A DNA stretch of 58,218 nt from Spirogloea muscicola (GCA_009602725.1 WELB01000174.1:73268-131485), one strand, 5' to 3'; positions 11,234-22,548 are shown, numbered from the stretch's first letter. Notes: generated by a model from the sequence alone, not told the origin. Numbers and translations are program-made.

Positions 11234-13962
11234 TTCATATTGATTGGTGAGCTCCAGGGAAGCCTCCCTGCGATTAACTTACTCAAGCTGCAGATCTCCT
11301 AATCTTCATGTGAGCACCAGTTCCATGCTTGCACTGTTGATCATTAACCACTGCTGCTGACCAGGAATGTCTATCTGAGGGTCTTCTCAGGCATCGCCAA
11401 TGTCATCGACCTCCAGGAGCGTCTCCTTCCCAGCCTCCGCAGCTTTCCTAGTGAGACCCATGCTCTACTTATTGCGATTTGGATCCTGGATCGTGGGCGT
11501 TGATGTGCGCTAGCCCAGTATGTGAAAGCATCACTGCTGCAATACGTGACCTCAAACAAAGTGCTGCAAGTATCGGTATGCAGGTCCGCCACAGGTCATC
11601 GCATTTGCGCCATACACAAAGGAGCAGATTATTGCCATTCTCAAGCAGCGCCTGTCGGTGAGTTGTGGCACTCGCCAGCACTGAGGTTCTGTTGCTATTG
11701 AAAGGCTTTCAAATTCCTCTACGATCTGCAGTATGGTAGCTATGTTGCCAATTTCCCTGCTCAGTCAGTACTCTTGTTCCTCAATGTGCAGTCTCTAACC
11801 TTTCCTGTCATTGCGGAGCGCGCCTTGGAGCTGTGTGCCAGGGTGAGCTGAACAAAACCCTGCCCTGATAAGGCTGCAGACGTCGCAATCAGTACACCGA
11901 TACTGGCATTAGTGTGTGCCTTCCTGTGAATGCCTTGACGTCTACTCCCTGCTAGAGCCAGCGTCTGCCCAAGAAGTCATTGCAGTTGTCGTGGCTATTT
12001 GCTGAATTAGATCTTTTCCCTGCCAGAAAGTGGGGGCAGCGTCAGGCGACCTACGTAAGGCCCTCAGCATCTGCAGGTACTTTTGACTTGCTTCCAAGAC
12101 TGCAAGGGCCTCATCTGTCCCTGAAAGGCATGAGAATACTATTGTTGGTAGAAGTCCTAATGGGTAATGTACTGAGCTATGTCGCATCTGTCATGATCGT
12201 GTAGAGATGCAGTGCAGCTTCTGGAATTGGACAACTCGCAGGCCAGCCCACAAACAGTGCTGATGACGAGACAGGAGAGTCCTCTTTCACCAGGAAGTCC
12301 AATGATGCAGCGACAAGTAAGAGCCCTGCAATGGCTGGCCATGCAGTAGCTGACATGTGCATGACATCATGAGCAAGAAGGTCCCTGGTGACACAATAGT
12401 AGTCACATGTGGTGGTTGCAACTTGTGACTGCAGGTTCAGATCCACCACATGTCCCGGGCATTGTCCACCACCTTTAGATCGCCAGTTGTAGACATTATT
12501 CAGGGGCTGCCCCAGCACCAGCAGGCAAGCCGTGTGTGATGCCCGTGAGAGCAGACACGCTCAGATCATACAAGACTGTGCATGAATGAGATTGCCTGAA
12601 CTTTATCAATCGCAAGTCTGTTTTCACTTAACACCAGGGCTCTTGAGAAGGTACGAGGTTCACGAGGTTCTGTGGATGCCAATGATGGTATGCACCCTAT
12701 TGAGGCATGATTATGATATGCAGATAATTCTTTGTGCCACCGTACGGCTGTTTCGCAAGTCGAAGAAGGATGCAACACTCGGCGAGGTGAGCCTGGCCGA
12801 GCAAGTAGCCCAATCTAGAGCCCAGCTTGCACAGTAGAATGCCAGAGAAATTTAGGAGCTGGCACGTTGCAATGTTACTTATACCAAGCTTGGTACATTT
12901 GCAGGTCGTCAAGGCCTATGCAGACTTGTGCAGACAGTTGGGGCTCCACTGTTTGACGGCCCCAGAAATTTCCTCTCTATCCGAGGTCTTGGCCGATCAG
13001 GTGGCACTCCACTGTTCAACTCATATGTTGCTACATAGCTTGCTCTCGGCTAATATGAGGTTGTCAAGCCAATATAATCAACTGCCATAATGCTTGCCAT
13101 CCTGGGAGCTGTTGTGTACATCAAGGCACACAGATGCCAACTGTGCTGTTTCTCAGCTTCTCACCTTCAGAACACTTGATCAGAAGATACTGGCAGCAGG
13201 GCTCTCAGGGTTCCAGAATTGCTCGGACTGAACACATGAGGCTCTGTCCTGCAGGCCTTGGTGACGCTGGGTTCCAGCAAGGATGATACATTGCGAAGAG
13301 TCACATTGAAGGTGCCTGAGGAAGACATCTGCTTTGCACTGCAGGTCAGCTTGGATTACTGTTCATGCTCCTCTGCAAAGTCAGTTGCAATCTTTGCTGG
13401 TACTACAGTACTTGGTGCCGGCAGCATGACCGAGGGCCTGATGATTGGATGTTCGGCTGTGCCTGTTCTTGTTTGGTTAAGGGCAAGTCAACAACTACCG
13501 TGCTTGCCATGCCTGATCATGCCTAGATATGTGCAGTGCCAGCAGCATGACGAGCAGTACGTCCTTTGCAGGGAGTTCGATTTTTTCACAACATTCTACT
13601 TAAATCTGGCGGTTCCAGATTTCTGCCGCAGCACAAGAGTGACTCATGATATTGATAGAAAGCCCGAAGCGTCCTACCTAGGACAACGTGCAGCGCTTGT
13701 GCTTGACTGCAGCAATGTACTTTAGGGCAATGAATGCTACAAAAATTCGTCCAATACAAAAGACAGCCTTCTCTGCCTTGTTGGCTGTTTAGGCGACTGT
13801 CCTTCTTCAGATGTGGCGGCCAACAAGTGCACAGTATCAAGTTCTGTGCTCATAAGTCAAATAGTGAGGGTCGAAAGTGCAAGGTATGAATCTCATTCTC
13901 CGGAAGTGAGCTCCGGTCTTGTGCGACTCTGGCTTCGGAAGAGTGCAGACCGCTCAGACTGA
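11231..13962 (+). CDS. CDC6: CDC6 DNA replication licensing ATPase, 5'-truncated
   Basis: Phase-consistent exons: up to 11246 (RFILIG), 11391-11450 (IANVIDLQERLLPSLRSFP), 11584-11657 (PQVIAFAPYTKEQIIAILKQ), 11792-11842 (VIAERALELCAR), 12027-12076 (KVGAASGDLRKALSICR), 12205-12316, 12435-12524 (VVDIIQGLPQHQQ), 12724-12786 (IILCATVRLFRKSKKDATLG), 12905-13000, 13255-13344 (DDTLRRVTLKVPEEDICFAL) and a last exon. The order matches the sensor 1, sensor 2 and winged-helix parts of plant CDC6, the AAA+ protein that loads MCM helicase with ORC at origins. The N terminus with Walker A and Walker B is missing: at 11231-11233 the frame runs into the duplicated Pro-rich gene. The last exon is ambiguous (acceptor at 13726 with stop 13960-13962, or an earlier acceptor stopping soon after). 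The intron after 12524 uses a GC donor. CDC6 identity is firm; whether the locus is broken or misassembled is open. Confidence 0.85.
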
Positions 13963-14198
13963 AGCCCATCAAAAACGCTCTGCAAGATAACGAAGAGATG
14001 CTTGTAAGTACAAACACGCTGTCCCCCTAGGTTATCTGAGACACTTCCTGTGAGCAACAGCTAAGGAGTTTAACAATCTGCCAATCCCGACGCTTAACCT
14101 GGTACTTTAACATGACAGGCCTTGACCGGCATGGCAAGGCTCAGTCTCAGCAGCATCCCTCAAGGGCCTGCACTTGGTGGAGAGTTGCGGCGTACCTA

Positions 14199-16390
14199 GA
14201 GGTATGCCATGCTCTGAAAGATAGAGAGCCACTCTCTGCCAACATCTGCAGACTTCGGACGCTTCATCGTCTACTTGGCTTAGACCTCTCTGCTCAAAGA
14301 CAGTGGAGAGACAGGGGGGAGAGTAGGCAAGCGGGTTGTGCACCGGCACAATACCAGAATACAACCTGAGGTCTTAACAATAGACAGACTGCTAGGGAAG
14401 GGCCTTGAAAGTACTGACATATTGATAGCTACCAAGCTATGAAGAACGAACAACATTTAGTATACCGTCCTCTCAACCTGGACTTTGCTTCCACAAGTTG
14501 GTATGAGTTTTATCTTACCTGTATCTGCTCACGATATGATATCTCAACTGGATCAAGGGCTGCTTCCGCCAATTGCTTGGAGTCAACGGCAGCCAGTTGT
14601 TGAGGGGCGGGGAGAAGGGCCAAAAACGATCGTATCGTTGGTATCTTTGGCTGCAGTCATGCAATTTCATGTCAAATCAGTCCGATAACAGAGTTGTTCA
14701 AGCGTGTGATCACATGTCCTGGACGTATAACGGATTTAAGGGCTCAACATGATGAGCCAACAAGGGCTATGCTGCTTGCAGACCTCAAGCTGTGTCAGGA
14801 GGAGCCTCAAGTCTTGCTCTGTTGGAGAAGTAGGCAAATGTTCCAGCACATCAAGGACCTGCACAACCAGTGGGGGTGTTTGACAATAGCTCTAGATAGA
14901 CCAACTGGCTAACAAGAAGTGCTGCAGGAGACAATGCACATGTACTAGCAGCCATAGGAAGGTCTCATACATCATCAATTGCCTGAGCAGCTGCTCCAGT
15001 GGTTCGTGCTGCATCTGCAAAGATCGTTGGCAGCACACTACGCCCCAATTGCATAACTTTCAGCGCTTGCTCAGCCTGCCGTTTGATGGAGACTATAGTA
15101 TCAGGAAGTTGAAATTGTTAAGAAAGACACAAAGTGCACTCAATTATTCGAGAGAGAAGAGAAGCTATTGAAGACAGTGCATGCCCTCTTCAAGGGTACG
15201 CTAATGGCTTACACCTCATACTTGAGGACACTGCTTGCTTACTTACGAAAGACAACAGTACTTTGGCGCTTGCCTGAGCTTGATGACATTTGCGATAGAA
15301 TGACAGCTCGCTGTCTTTGCTTGTATCCTTGCTAGCCCATGCGGCCACCACATGCCTGGAAGAAGTCTGGGCCCTTAGTCAGAAAGATCCTGATCAATTT
15401 AGCTTCATTCAAAAAGCACTTGACTACATAGCAGGAACTGAACATGCTCAGACTCCATGCACCATTACCACATGCACCAAGTTGCTCCCATCTGCCATTA
15501 CTTGTTTAGAATCAGGATGCTTCAACTGGATACAACGGAACAGACAAGATGGACAGAAAGAGCATCTCTGCAAAAAGGATGGGCATGATGTCACTAGCCT
15601 GTACATGGCCTGAGTCACACCTGAGCCGTTCTAGGATTTTCTCAAGACGTCCTTGGATCTCTGGAGATGGTTGGTCAGGAGATGGCCAATCAACTAATAA
15701 CTCCTCCAAGGAGGGGACAGAAGAAGTGCTGGGGGATAGTCCATTAACTGTGCCATTACGCTCCGCCTGTCTTAGTGCCTCGGTACCCTCAAGACCCTGC
15801 CTTGTAATCCCCGATGTTCCTGCTTCTGATTCCAGGTCGGTAGAGGTTGTAGACAAGTGATTGGCTAGGCGAGCTCGCCCTGGTAAAAGAGACATAAGAC
15901 TTCCAAGAGATCTTGCTGCCTCACTGATCTCCTTGCTAATGCTTGCCACCTCCAGCTGCACACTTTTGTATGTCTGAATCACAAGCAAAATAGGAGGCTC
16001 GTTATACATGAGAATTAGCACAAGAGCCCACTACATGTAAGAACTCTTGTGGTTGTAGAGTTTTGACCACACCTCGTCTGCAAGGCTTGGGAGGAGGGTG
16101 GAGTTGACGATGCCGTCTAGCTTCAGCATTCGAGGCTGGAGATTTCCCAATGTTCCTTCCAATGACATGACATCTTGGTAGTCTAGTACTAGAAGGGGTT
16201 CTGCAAATTTTCCCACAAGCGGGCAGCTCAGCTATTACACTAGATGGATACACATGTCAATGATTTGTCGACTACAACAGCTGTCCTCAACAATATAAAA
16301 TANCGACAGCAGCCGAGCACGGCCGCGCACGTCGCCTGCGGGGAGGAGCTGCAGCGTGTCCGTGAACGTCGCCTTGTCCACAGCAGCCAT
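14199..16390 (-). CDS. Unrecognised alpha-helical protein, convergent with CDC6
   Basis: The probable ATG is at 16390 (MAAVDKATFTDTLQLLPAGD). A single N at 16303 interrupts the end of exon 1. Later exons: about 16045-16190 (EPLLVLDYQDVMSLEGTLGN... to VWSKLYNH), about 15560-15980 (TYKSVQLEVASISKEISEAA, a Ser/Thr/Glu-rich linker, then LEELLVDWPSPDQPSPEIQG and LEKILERLR), about 15000-15110 (SIKRQAEQALKVMQLGRSVL...), about 14795-14870 (VLDVLEHLPTSPTEQDLRLL) and about 14540-14600 (QQLAAVDSKQLAEAAL). A final exon reads VGREWLSIFQSMAYL plus stop near 14199. The protein is helical and mostly polar, with no membrane segment or catalytic motif seen. It resembles scaffold or tether subunits only in general character, so no function is assigned. 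Its 3' end lies about 240 bp from that of CDC6. Confidence 0.55.
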
Positions 16391-16489
16391 GTATCGCGTC
16401 TGAGAAAGAATGATTGAGGAACAACGACGAGGAAGGCAGTCCGAGGAGACGCAGGCGGGGGTGGGCGCAGGCGCGTGGAAGAGGGTGAA

Positions 16490-17210
16490 GCTTGCGAAGC
16501 GGACTGCTTGGCAGGCTTTTTATCCTACCGGGAGAGCTTTGGAAAAACTGCCTTTCGGCCCCTTCGGACCTTGTCATGCTTTTCGGGCTGGCTGTTCACG
16601 GCCCTTGCCCCCTTTGGAGCCACTTTCATGTTTGGCAGGCTACTTATTAGAGGTTACTATCTGATTTTCCATGGTCCTTGTTTAGTCATGTCTTTCACGA
16701 TTTTCGGCCTCTTTGAACCTTGTCCACTCTTTTCGGGCTGGCTTTCACAGCCCTCGCACATCTGTCATGTGCTTGCATTTGTACTTGTACTTGTACTTTG
16801 CCACACAGGCCCTCCATTTAATACACACTTCATTTTCTCGCCCCCTTGTGGGAGAGCCACTTCCTTTTCGTGAAGCTTGCCAAGCGGACTGCTTGGCAGG
16901 GGCTGAGGGGAAGATGCTTCCAGGACTTCGGCTACGGAACGAAGTGGTCTTCCCTCCTCCATTGCCTGCATGTCGATGCCCGCCGACGTAGTCCGGCGGG
17001 TAGCATAGGGCATTCTAGCGTCCCGCAAGCCATCGTTGCATGTTCTAGAATGCGGCTATCATTGAGTCTACAGCGCTCCCAGGCACTCGCGATACACCAG
17101 TGTGCTGGTCGTGCATTAGCCCAGGCTAATGGCTTCCGTGGTGGTGGTTTGGCTCCTCAGCATAGCTTGTCAGATATGCATGTGCTCACTCGGGGATATT
17201 AGTGTCCCCT
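16490..17210 (+). mobile_element. LINE fragments: hairpin units and an ORF 3' end
   Basis: Hairpin 3'-UTR units occur at about 16565-16625 and 16718-16765 (CTTTTCGGGCTGGC...), followed by a TACTTGTACTTG motif (about 16775-16800). From about 16930 the frame encodes YGTKWSSLLHCLHVDARRRS, then MRLSLSLQRSQALAIHQCAG and ends LSDMHVLTRGY plus stop at about 17200. This is the conserved C terminus of the local LINE ORF downstream of its endonuclease motif. Upstream domains are absent. Confidence 0.7.
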
Positions 17211-17269
17211 TAGCCAGCTCACTACCCAGTTAAAAGAAGATTTGTAAGGCTAGAATTTGCCTCCCTTTC

Positions 17270-17710
17270 AATTTCATGCGCACCGTGCCTCTTTTCTCTC
17301 TTCCAGGAGAGGGCGGTGGCTAAGAGAGGCCACCCCAGAAAAGAGAATGCACAAAGTTCGAAAGAGCCACGGAAAGCCGAAAGCAAGCAAACATGAAATC
17401 AAGCAGCTACAGAAGACTCAGTAACCCCTGCTAAGCAGCCGCAGGTCAGAGAATTGGTCTCCTGGTAGCGGGTCCCGTGGCCAGGGCCAGAGGCTGCAGC
17501 TAAGGTACGACCGGCACGCAGATGCAGCGCGCGAGCCATGGACCTCTGCAGCGAGACGGACAGGCGCATGCGGTACACCTGCGCGAGCGAGCCTGTTGCA
17601 TGGAATGCACCGGCTCCCCATGGCGGCTTGGGCCGTTCACAGCGAGACCCTAGGGCTGCCTGATAGGTCATGTACGGCCGTCGGCAAAGCTGATTGCTGG
17701 CCATTCATGG
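17270..17710 (-). mobile_element. LINE ORF 3' end with 3' UTR
   Basis: On the minus strand the frame encodes MRLSVSLQRSMARALHLRAG, then RTLAAASGPG, and a shifted frame ends QFSDLRLLSRGY plus stop at about 17418. Downstream (plus coordinates 17310-17390) is a decayed UTR with the reverse complement of the hairpin/CATTCT block. The two ORF parts are in different frames, so the copy is dead. Confidence 0.65.
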
Positions 17711-18479
17711 GACCAATCACCGGACTGAGTGACCGATCGACCTTTACGTGGTGTGACCCAGTGCTACATTCAAGATCGCCTGGCCACCTCTTCTCTTTAT
17801 TTACATCTGGCACTACTTTTTCGCTGACGAATGTATAGGCTGGAATCAGCCTCCCTTTCAATTTAGGTGCACCGCGCTCCTTCGTTTATTCAGTAGCGCC
17901 CACATTCACAGGTACTTGTGGGTGGTCGAGGTGCCTCCAGATGAGCTTCCCTCGTTGCGCTTTGAACGGCTTTGAACGGTCTTCTGGCGGTCGGCGCGGT
18001 GCGTGGGCTTTGGCCCCTTGTAGTCGCTTCGCTGTTTCAGTAGTACGGTGTTGATGAGCGGTTGCCTCGACCTTGGTCACGACGAGGTCCCCCAGCCCCG
18101 GCTCGATTCACACCTAGAAGTTTGTGACTCAGCCGGAGATCTTCACGTGTCAAGTCAGGTCAGCTGCCTGACTCAGATCGACATGAGTAAGCCGTCAACG
18201 AGATATAGCACGACAGCTCTTCCGATGTAAGGCAATGGCTGCGAGAGGCCAGCCGAATGGAATGTACAAGAAGGCAGACAAGGCGCACGGCACATTGAAA
18301 GGCTGGCCAATATAAGTCAATACACTCTTAAAAGACAAGAATATAGAATCTTCCAGTAGAGGGCGATAGCTGTGCTTGGCCAGCCCACAAAAAGAATGCA
18401 CAAGGTCTGAAAGGTCTCAAAGGTTAGACACTAGACCAAAAGGAAATGAGCAAGGATGAAAAGGGCCGGCAGGCGCCAA

Positions 18480-18750
18480 CAAAAGACTACCCCTCTCCGT
18501 GAGCTCTGGCTTGCACAGCGGGTTGCTGTTCCTCCCCTCAGCTCGTTCAACTTCCTATTACTGACACGGGGGTATTAAGAGCGCCCTCTTTGCCTAGCCT
18601 GTGGCATCGCTTAGACGGTTACGCTCCGCGCTCTGTATGCACCTGGCTGGCATTCACAGCCGCTCTTCTGATATCATTAGCCGCATCTCTTCTTGACTTC
18701 TGCAGTTTATTGGCTTTGCTTTGGATTTAGGGTATAGGGTTTAGGGTTGT
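18480..18750 (+). mobile_element. LINE 3' end (subfamily shared with 40.7-40.95 kb) with telomere-like DNA
   Basis: A decayed ORF end reads FNFLLLTRGY plus stop (18543-18575), followed by AAGAGCGCCCT...TGCCTAGCC and a hairpin GGCTGGCATTCACAGCC at about 18649-18665. The same order is found at about 40790-40945, so the two are copies of one subfamily. Just downstream (18727-18748) is TTTAGGGTATAGGGTTTAGGG-like sequence, resembling the plant telomere repeat. Confidence 0.6.
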
Positions 18751-19239
18751 GGACGCTCAATGGCCTCAGTCAACCAATGCAGAGCAGAATAAGTAGAGGG
18801 CGGGAGTGGTCGCCCTGAGAAGGCGCGCATGGAGCGCATGGGATGAAAGGGAGGCCAACGCGAGCTTGTATCCTATCAGGCGAAGTAGTAGTCCAAAGAT
18901 TGGCGCGAAGAGTACAATAAGTGAAGCCCTCGATCGAGAAGAAGCAGCTCTTCCAAAGGGGCGGAGGGCCGTCAAATTAGCCCACAAATAAAAGAAACGA
19001 ACTAGAGCAGAAGAGGGGCTAAGGTAACAGGGTGAAAACGCAGCTGAGGGGCAAACAAACAAGTTTCCCAGTATTAGGCAATGGCTGTGAGAGCAGCCCA
19101 TAAGCAATGAACCAGGTCGGAAAGGGTCGGAAGGCGCATTGAATGCGTAACGACTCTCTGTGGCATCTGTGGGTACTGAAGGGGGACTTTCAGTAACCAC
19201 GAGGATCACGTACAACATGACAAGAGCTGATCTGGGGAA
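18751..19239. repeat. Degraded repeat debris
   Basis: Two minus-oriented remnants of the LINE 3'-UTR pattern are visible (GAAGCAGCTCTTCCAAAGGGGCGGAGGGC... at about 18937-18985 and GGCAATGGCTGTGAGAGCAGCCC at about 19077-19100). A weak terminal box (RGY plus stop, minus strand, near 19195) is also present. No host gene is supported. Confidence 0.5.
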
Positions 19240-21270
19240 GAAGCTAGTCCGTTGGTAGTAGCCGTGAAATAGATCAGGTTCTAAAGACTGGGAGTTAGGC
19301 AGCCGGAGTCAGACGAATGCAAATGTGTATTGCAGCGTCTGCAAGACTGGCCGGTACAGGGAAAGCGACGGTGACGCTGCCAGGGACAGGTGTTTAGGAA
19401 CCTTGCGTCTGGGCAATTGCCCAGGGTGGTGCACATGTCTTCAAGAGAGTCGTTCAAGCCCAAGCATCGTCTCTAAGATGAGATACGATCAGGCCAACAC
19501 AGGCTGACTATACCTCTAGATACCAAATGAATTCGTGACAAATGTCAGTGCCGATTGACGGGGGCATTGACGGGCGGTTGACGGGTGGCCGAGTGATGGC
19601 GCAAAATGTCGGTGGTGAACTGTTGATGACCGTTGACAGGTCATGAAAGGGTCGGTAGCGGGAGCCGCTGGTACCATATCATCCCACGCGGGCCCGGTAG
19701 GGCTGGGATGCTGGGAGACCCGCAGTCCGTCGGGCTACACAGGGGATATCTTGGTGGGAAGGGGGGTGAGCCATTCACCGACCCTCGGACCTCTGGACCT
19801 TGCCCCTGCAATAAATGTTGCTATATTACCAATCGCAGCCCCATCTTAGTGGCTTTCCGACGTTTATTGCGCCACCGGCAGCCTGGGCAGCCTAGGTTTG
19901 GCAATTTGCCGCCATACAACACAGGTGCTTCGTGTGTGCGATAGAAGTTTTGCCTGTCGCTCAGGCTCTCTGCCCCGACCCCTGCCAATTCCCAGCACTG
20001 TCATGGAGGCCATTCTCCGCCTGCTGCATCTCCTCCCTGACTTCCTTCGAGCCCTGATGCCAATGTAGAGGTTCAATTTCATGATGTATGTTGTATTCGC
20101 GAAGTGTACCTCATGGTTCTTATCAATTGTGCATTTAGTCACCAGCAGTTGTAAAACTGCCGTAGCATCTTGAGGCTACCAATGCTACGGCAATATCTCC
20201 TGACATACTGCCGTAATCTGCATGCAGTGTTGTTATCTCCATGTACACATGCATGTTCTACCCACTAGTCGTTTGCATACAAACATTGCAGATTTGTCCT
20301 GAGATTGAAGGCAATTTTAATTCTGGTCGATTGAGCTGGCGCATGTAGTGGGCAGCAAAGAGGATGATGGTTGGTCGACAAATATATATGCAATTTAGTA
20401 TAAGCAACTAAATATGCTGAAGTACGAGTTTGTCCCAATATATGGGGAGATCTCTGCCTAGCCCACTCCTTGTGCCCATGTGCTTCTACTAGGTGCTTCT
20501 AGAATGTGCAGTAGCTGTATAAAGTATAGCTCTTGTTGAACTCATGTCAACAAAAGGTTAGCAGCAGTCTACATGCTACTGCAGGTAGTAAATAAGCACT
20601 TGCATATCCTCCTCAATCAACCTTCGTGGTCAGTCCACCAATACACTTAATGGGAACACCCGTAAGGCCAGCACCAACCCCAGAGGCAGGAGCAAGGTGG
20701 AGGAGATGAACAAGCCGGGTACTGGTGACCATCATGGGTGCAGAACCTGTACTGCCACGAATTCGACAGAGAAACCCACTTCCAGTCCCCTTCGTTTTTG
20801 TTGACATAGCCGGATGGTACACAGGTGACAGCTGGAGGTGGCGGAGAAGGTTTCGGTGGAGGTGGTGGAGATTTCGGTGGTGGAGGAGACGACGGACACT
20901 CTGGGAAGTATGTGCTTCCCTTGCAGTACCAGTCGGACCAGCCTGGGTGGTCGTGGTCAAAGTTCCACTTGCTCTGCCAGGATCCACCATCATGGTAGTC
21001 TGTGCTCTTGTCGCAGCAATGGGGTGGTGGTGGTGGTGACTTGGGAGGAGGAGGCGGCGAAGGGCAGACAGGCAGCTGCTGTGTGTATGTGCACCAGTAC
21101 CAACCATAACACCCATTCTTCCATATGTACTTCCAGCTGCCTCCATCTTTGTAGTCACAGTCACAGCCATTGCAGTCTTTGACTCGGCAAGTAGGAGGGG
21201 GCGGCGGCGGCGAGGCTTTTGGGGGCGGCGGCGGCGACGAGATGGGGGGCGGCGGCGGCGACGAGACGGG
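19240..21270. repeat. Segmental duplication, copy 2
   Basis: Counterpart of 9003-11233. It lacks the 128-bp LINE insertion and the CAGGTGT-flanked extra segment of copy 1. It continues into the full 5' part of the Pro-rich gene instead of CDC6, so this copy has the more natural gene context. Confidence 0.85.
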
Positions 21271-22548
21271 TGGCGGCGGCGGCGAGGCGTTANGGGGCGG
21301 CGGCGACGGCAATACGAAGGGCGGCGGCGGCGACAAGACGGGAGGCGGCGGCGGCGAGGCTTTGGGGGGCGGCGGCGGCGACGAGACGGGGGGCGGTGGC
21401 GGCGAGGCTTTGGGGGGCGGCGACAGGAGCGGTGGTGGCGATTTGGGCGTTGGCTCGAAGCAGAAAGGCGGCAGCGTGTAGTCTATTTTGTAGTAGAGAT
21501 CCGTCCCACCTGTTGGCACAGCTGAGTCTGTTCAGCAGTGCCCTGCCCTTGGACTCTTACTGCAGTGCTTGCACAGAGCACATACATGTTTGCAGATTGA
21601 CGAGCCTTGCGGCCTTGATGCCAATTCAGATCCACAACTATGAAGGCAAGTGGAAAGCAGAGTTCGATGTTTGTGTGATCTATACTAAAAGTAAGGCTCC
21701 CACCAGTGGCATTCAGGATTGGCTCGCCCTTATCGCCACTGTTGCAGGGGCCAGGAAGTGCGCAGGTTGTATCCGGTGATTTCACCAGGGTTGCTATGCA
21801 GCCCCCAAACCCAGGCCCGGTGCTGTTGACGGTGGGAATGGTTTTGTTGAAAATGTATGCGCCATTTACATCTGTTACAGCGTAGTGCGTCTGCATAACA
21901 GTACAGGTCGTGTAACCAGCACCTAACTTTCAGGTATCGAGCAGTGGGTGTCTTGGTGGCTTCGTGCTTGGACATAGATCAAGAATGCTAGGTCTGGCTC
22001 CTCAATGAAGTATCAGATGCAGGCAAAACGGACCTCATCCTTTCGATAGCATACTTTGTGCTCACACTGAATGCGGTGTTGACTGGCAGACGAGACTTAC
22101 ACTGGTGGTGGTGGGTCCGGTGATGCACACAATCTTCACCTGGGCTCCTACGGCCGGCGTGTCAGGCCTGAAGCATCAAACGGCAACCGAGCACTTTTGT
22201 CAGCACCGATGATACGGCCATCAGTCACAGCACAACAGGGCAGCGAGACCCACCTCACACCCAAACGAACCCCTTGGCTCAGTCAGAGAATAGAATGGAC
22301 CCAGTGCCGTTTACCACATCGCATTTTCACAGCCGAGTGCACGAAGGACTCAGAGACGACGACGTATAGGAGAGGGAAGCGTCAGCCGGGGGCTTTGGTA
22401 AGGGGGCTCACGGGGCGTTGACGGTGCCGGACTTGTCGACGTCGCAGAAGATGGAGCCCCGGACGGTGTCGGAGTTGGCGAGCGCGGCGGGCGCGGCGGC
22501 GGCGAGGAGGAGGGCGACGAGCAGCGCGGCGGGCAGGCGGGCCGCCAT
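20647..22548 (-). CDS. Secreted Pro-rich (extensin/pherophorin-like) protein with three Cys/Trp modules
   Basis: Exon 1 (22412-22548) starts MAARLPAALLVALLLAAAAP, a signal peptide with a likely ALA cleavage site, then RGSIFCDVDKSGTVNAP. Exon 2 (22101-22167) joins in phase and reads PDTPAVGAQVKIVCITGP. The next exon (starting about 21896) has THYAVTDVNGAYIFNKTIP and paired cysteines. Exons 1-3 together resemble a bacterial-surface/prealbumin-like beta-sandwich repeat. The long last exon (to 20647) has a stalk of SPPPPP/ASPPPPP repeats, expected to be hydroxylated and glycosylated, then three Cys/Trp-rich modules separated by short Pro linkers; it ends CSCLWGWCWPYGCSH. The modules share C-x(n)-Y-x-D-G-G-S-W ... 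W-x-[WF]-C ... P-x-C. The exon 3/4 boundary was not resolved, and an N lies at 21293 in the stalk. This is probably a cell-wall or extracellular-matrix glycoprotein; the modules' ligand is unknown. Confidence 0.75.
21190..21470 (-). repeat. Proline-repeat coding tract (GGC-rich on the plus strand)
   Basis: Tandem units of about 30-45 bp alternate ASPPPPP, VSSPPPPP and VLSPPPP on the minus strand. The low-complexity GGCGGCGGCGACGAGACG units on the plus strand are the material at which the copy 1/CDC6 breakpoint lies. Confidence 0.85.

Noticed and set aside
18766-19218. 150-codon minus-strand ORF
   Set aside because: Composed of repeat debris with a decayed LINE terminal box; no continuous domain.
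21170-21779. Plus-strand Gly-rich ORFs (GGGGGDETGGGGGEA)
   Set aside because: Antisense reading of the Pro-repeat stalk of the minus-strand secreted protein, whose signal peptide and modules identify the true frame.
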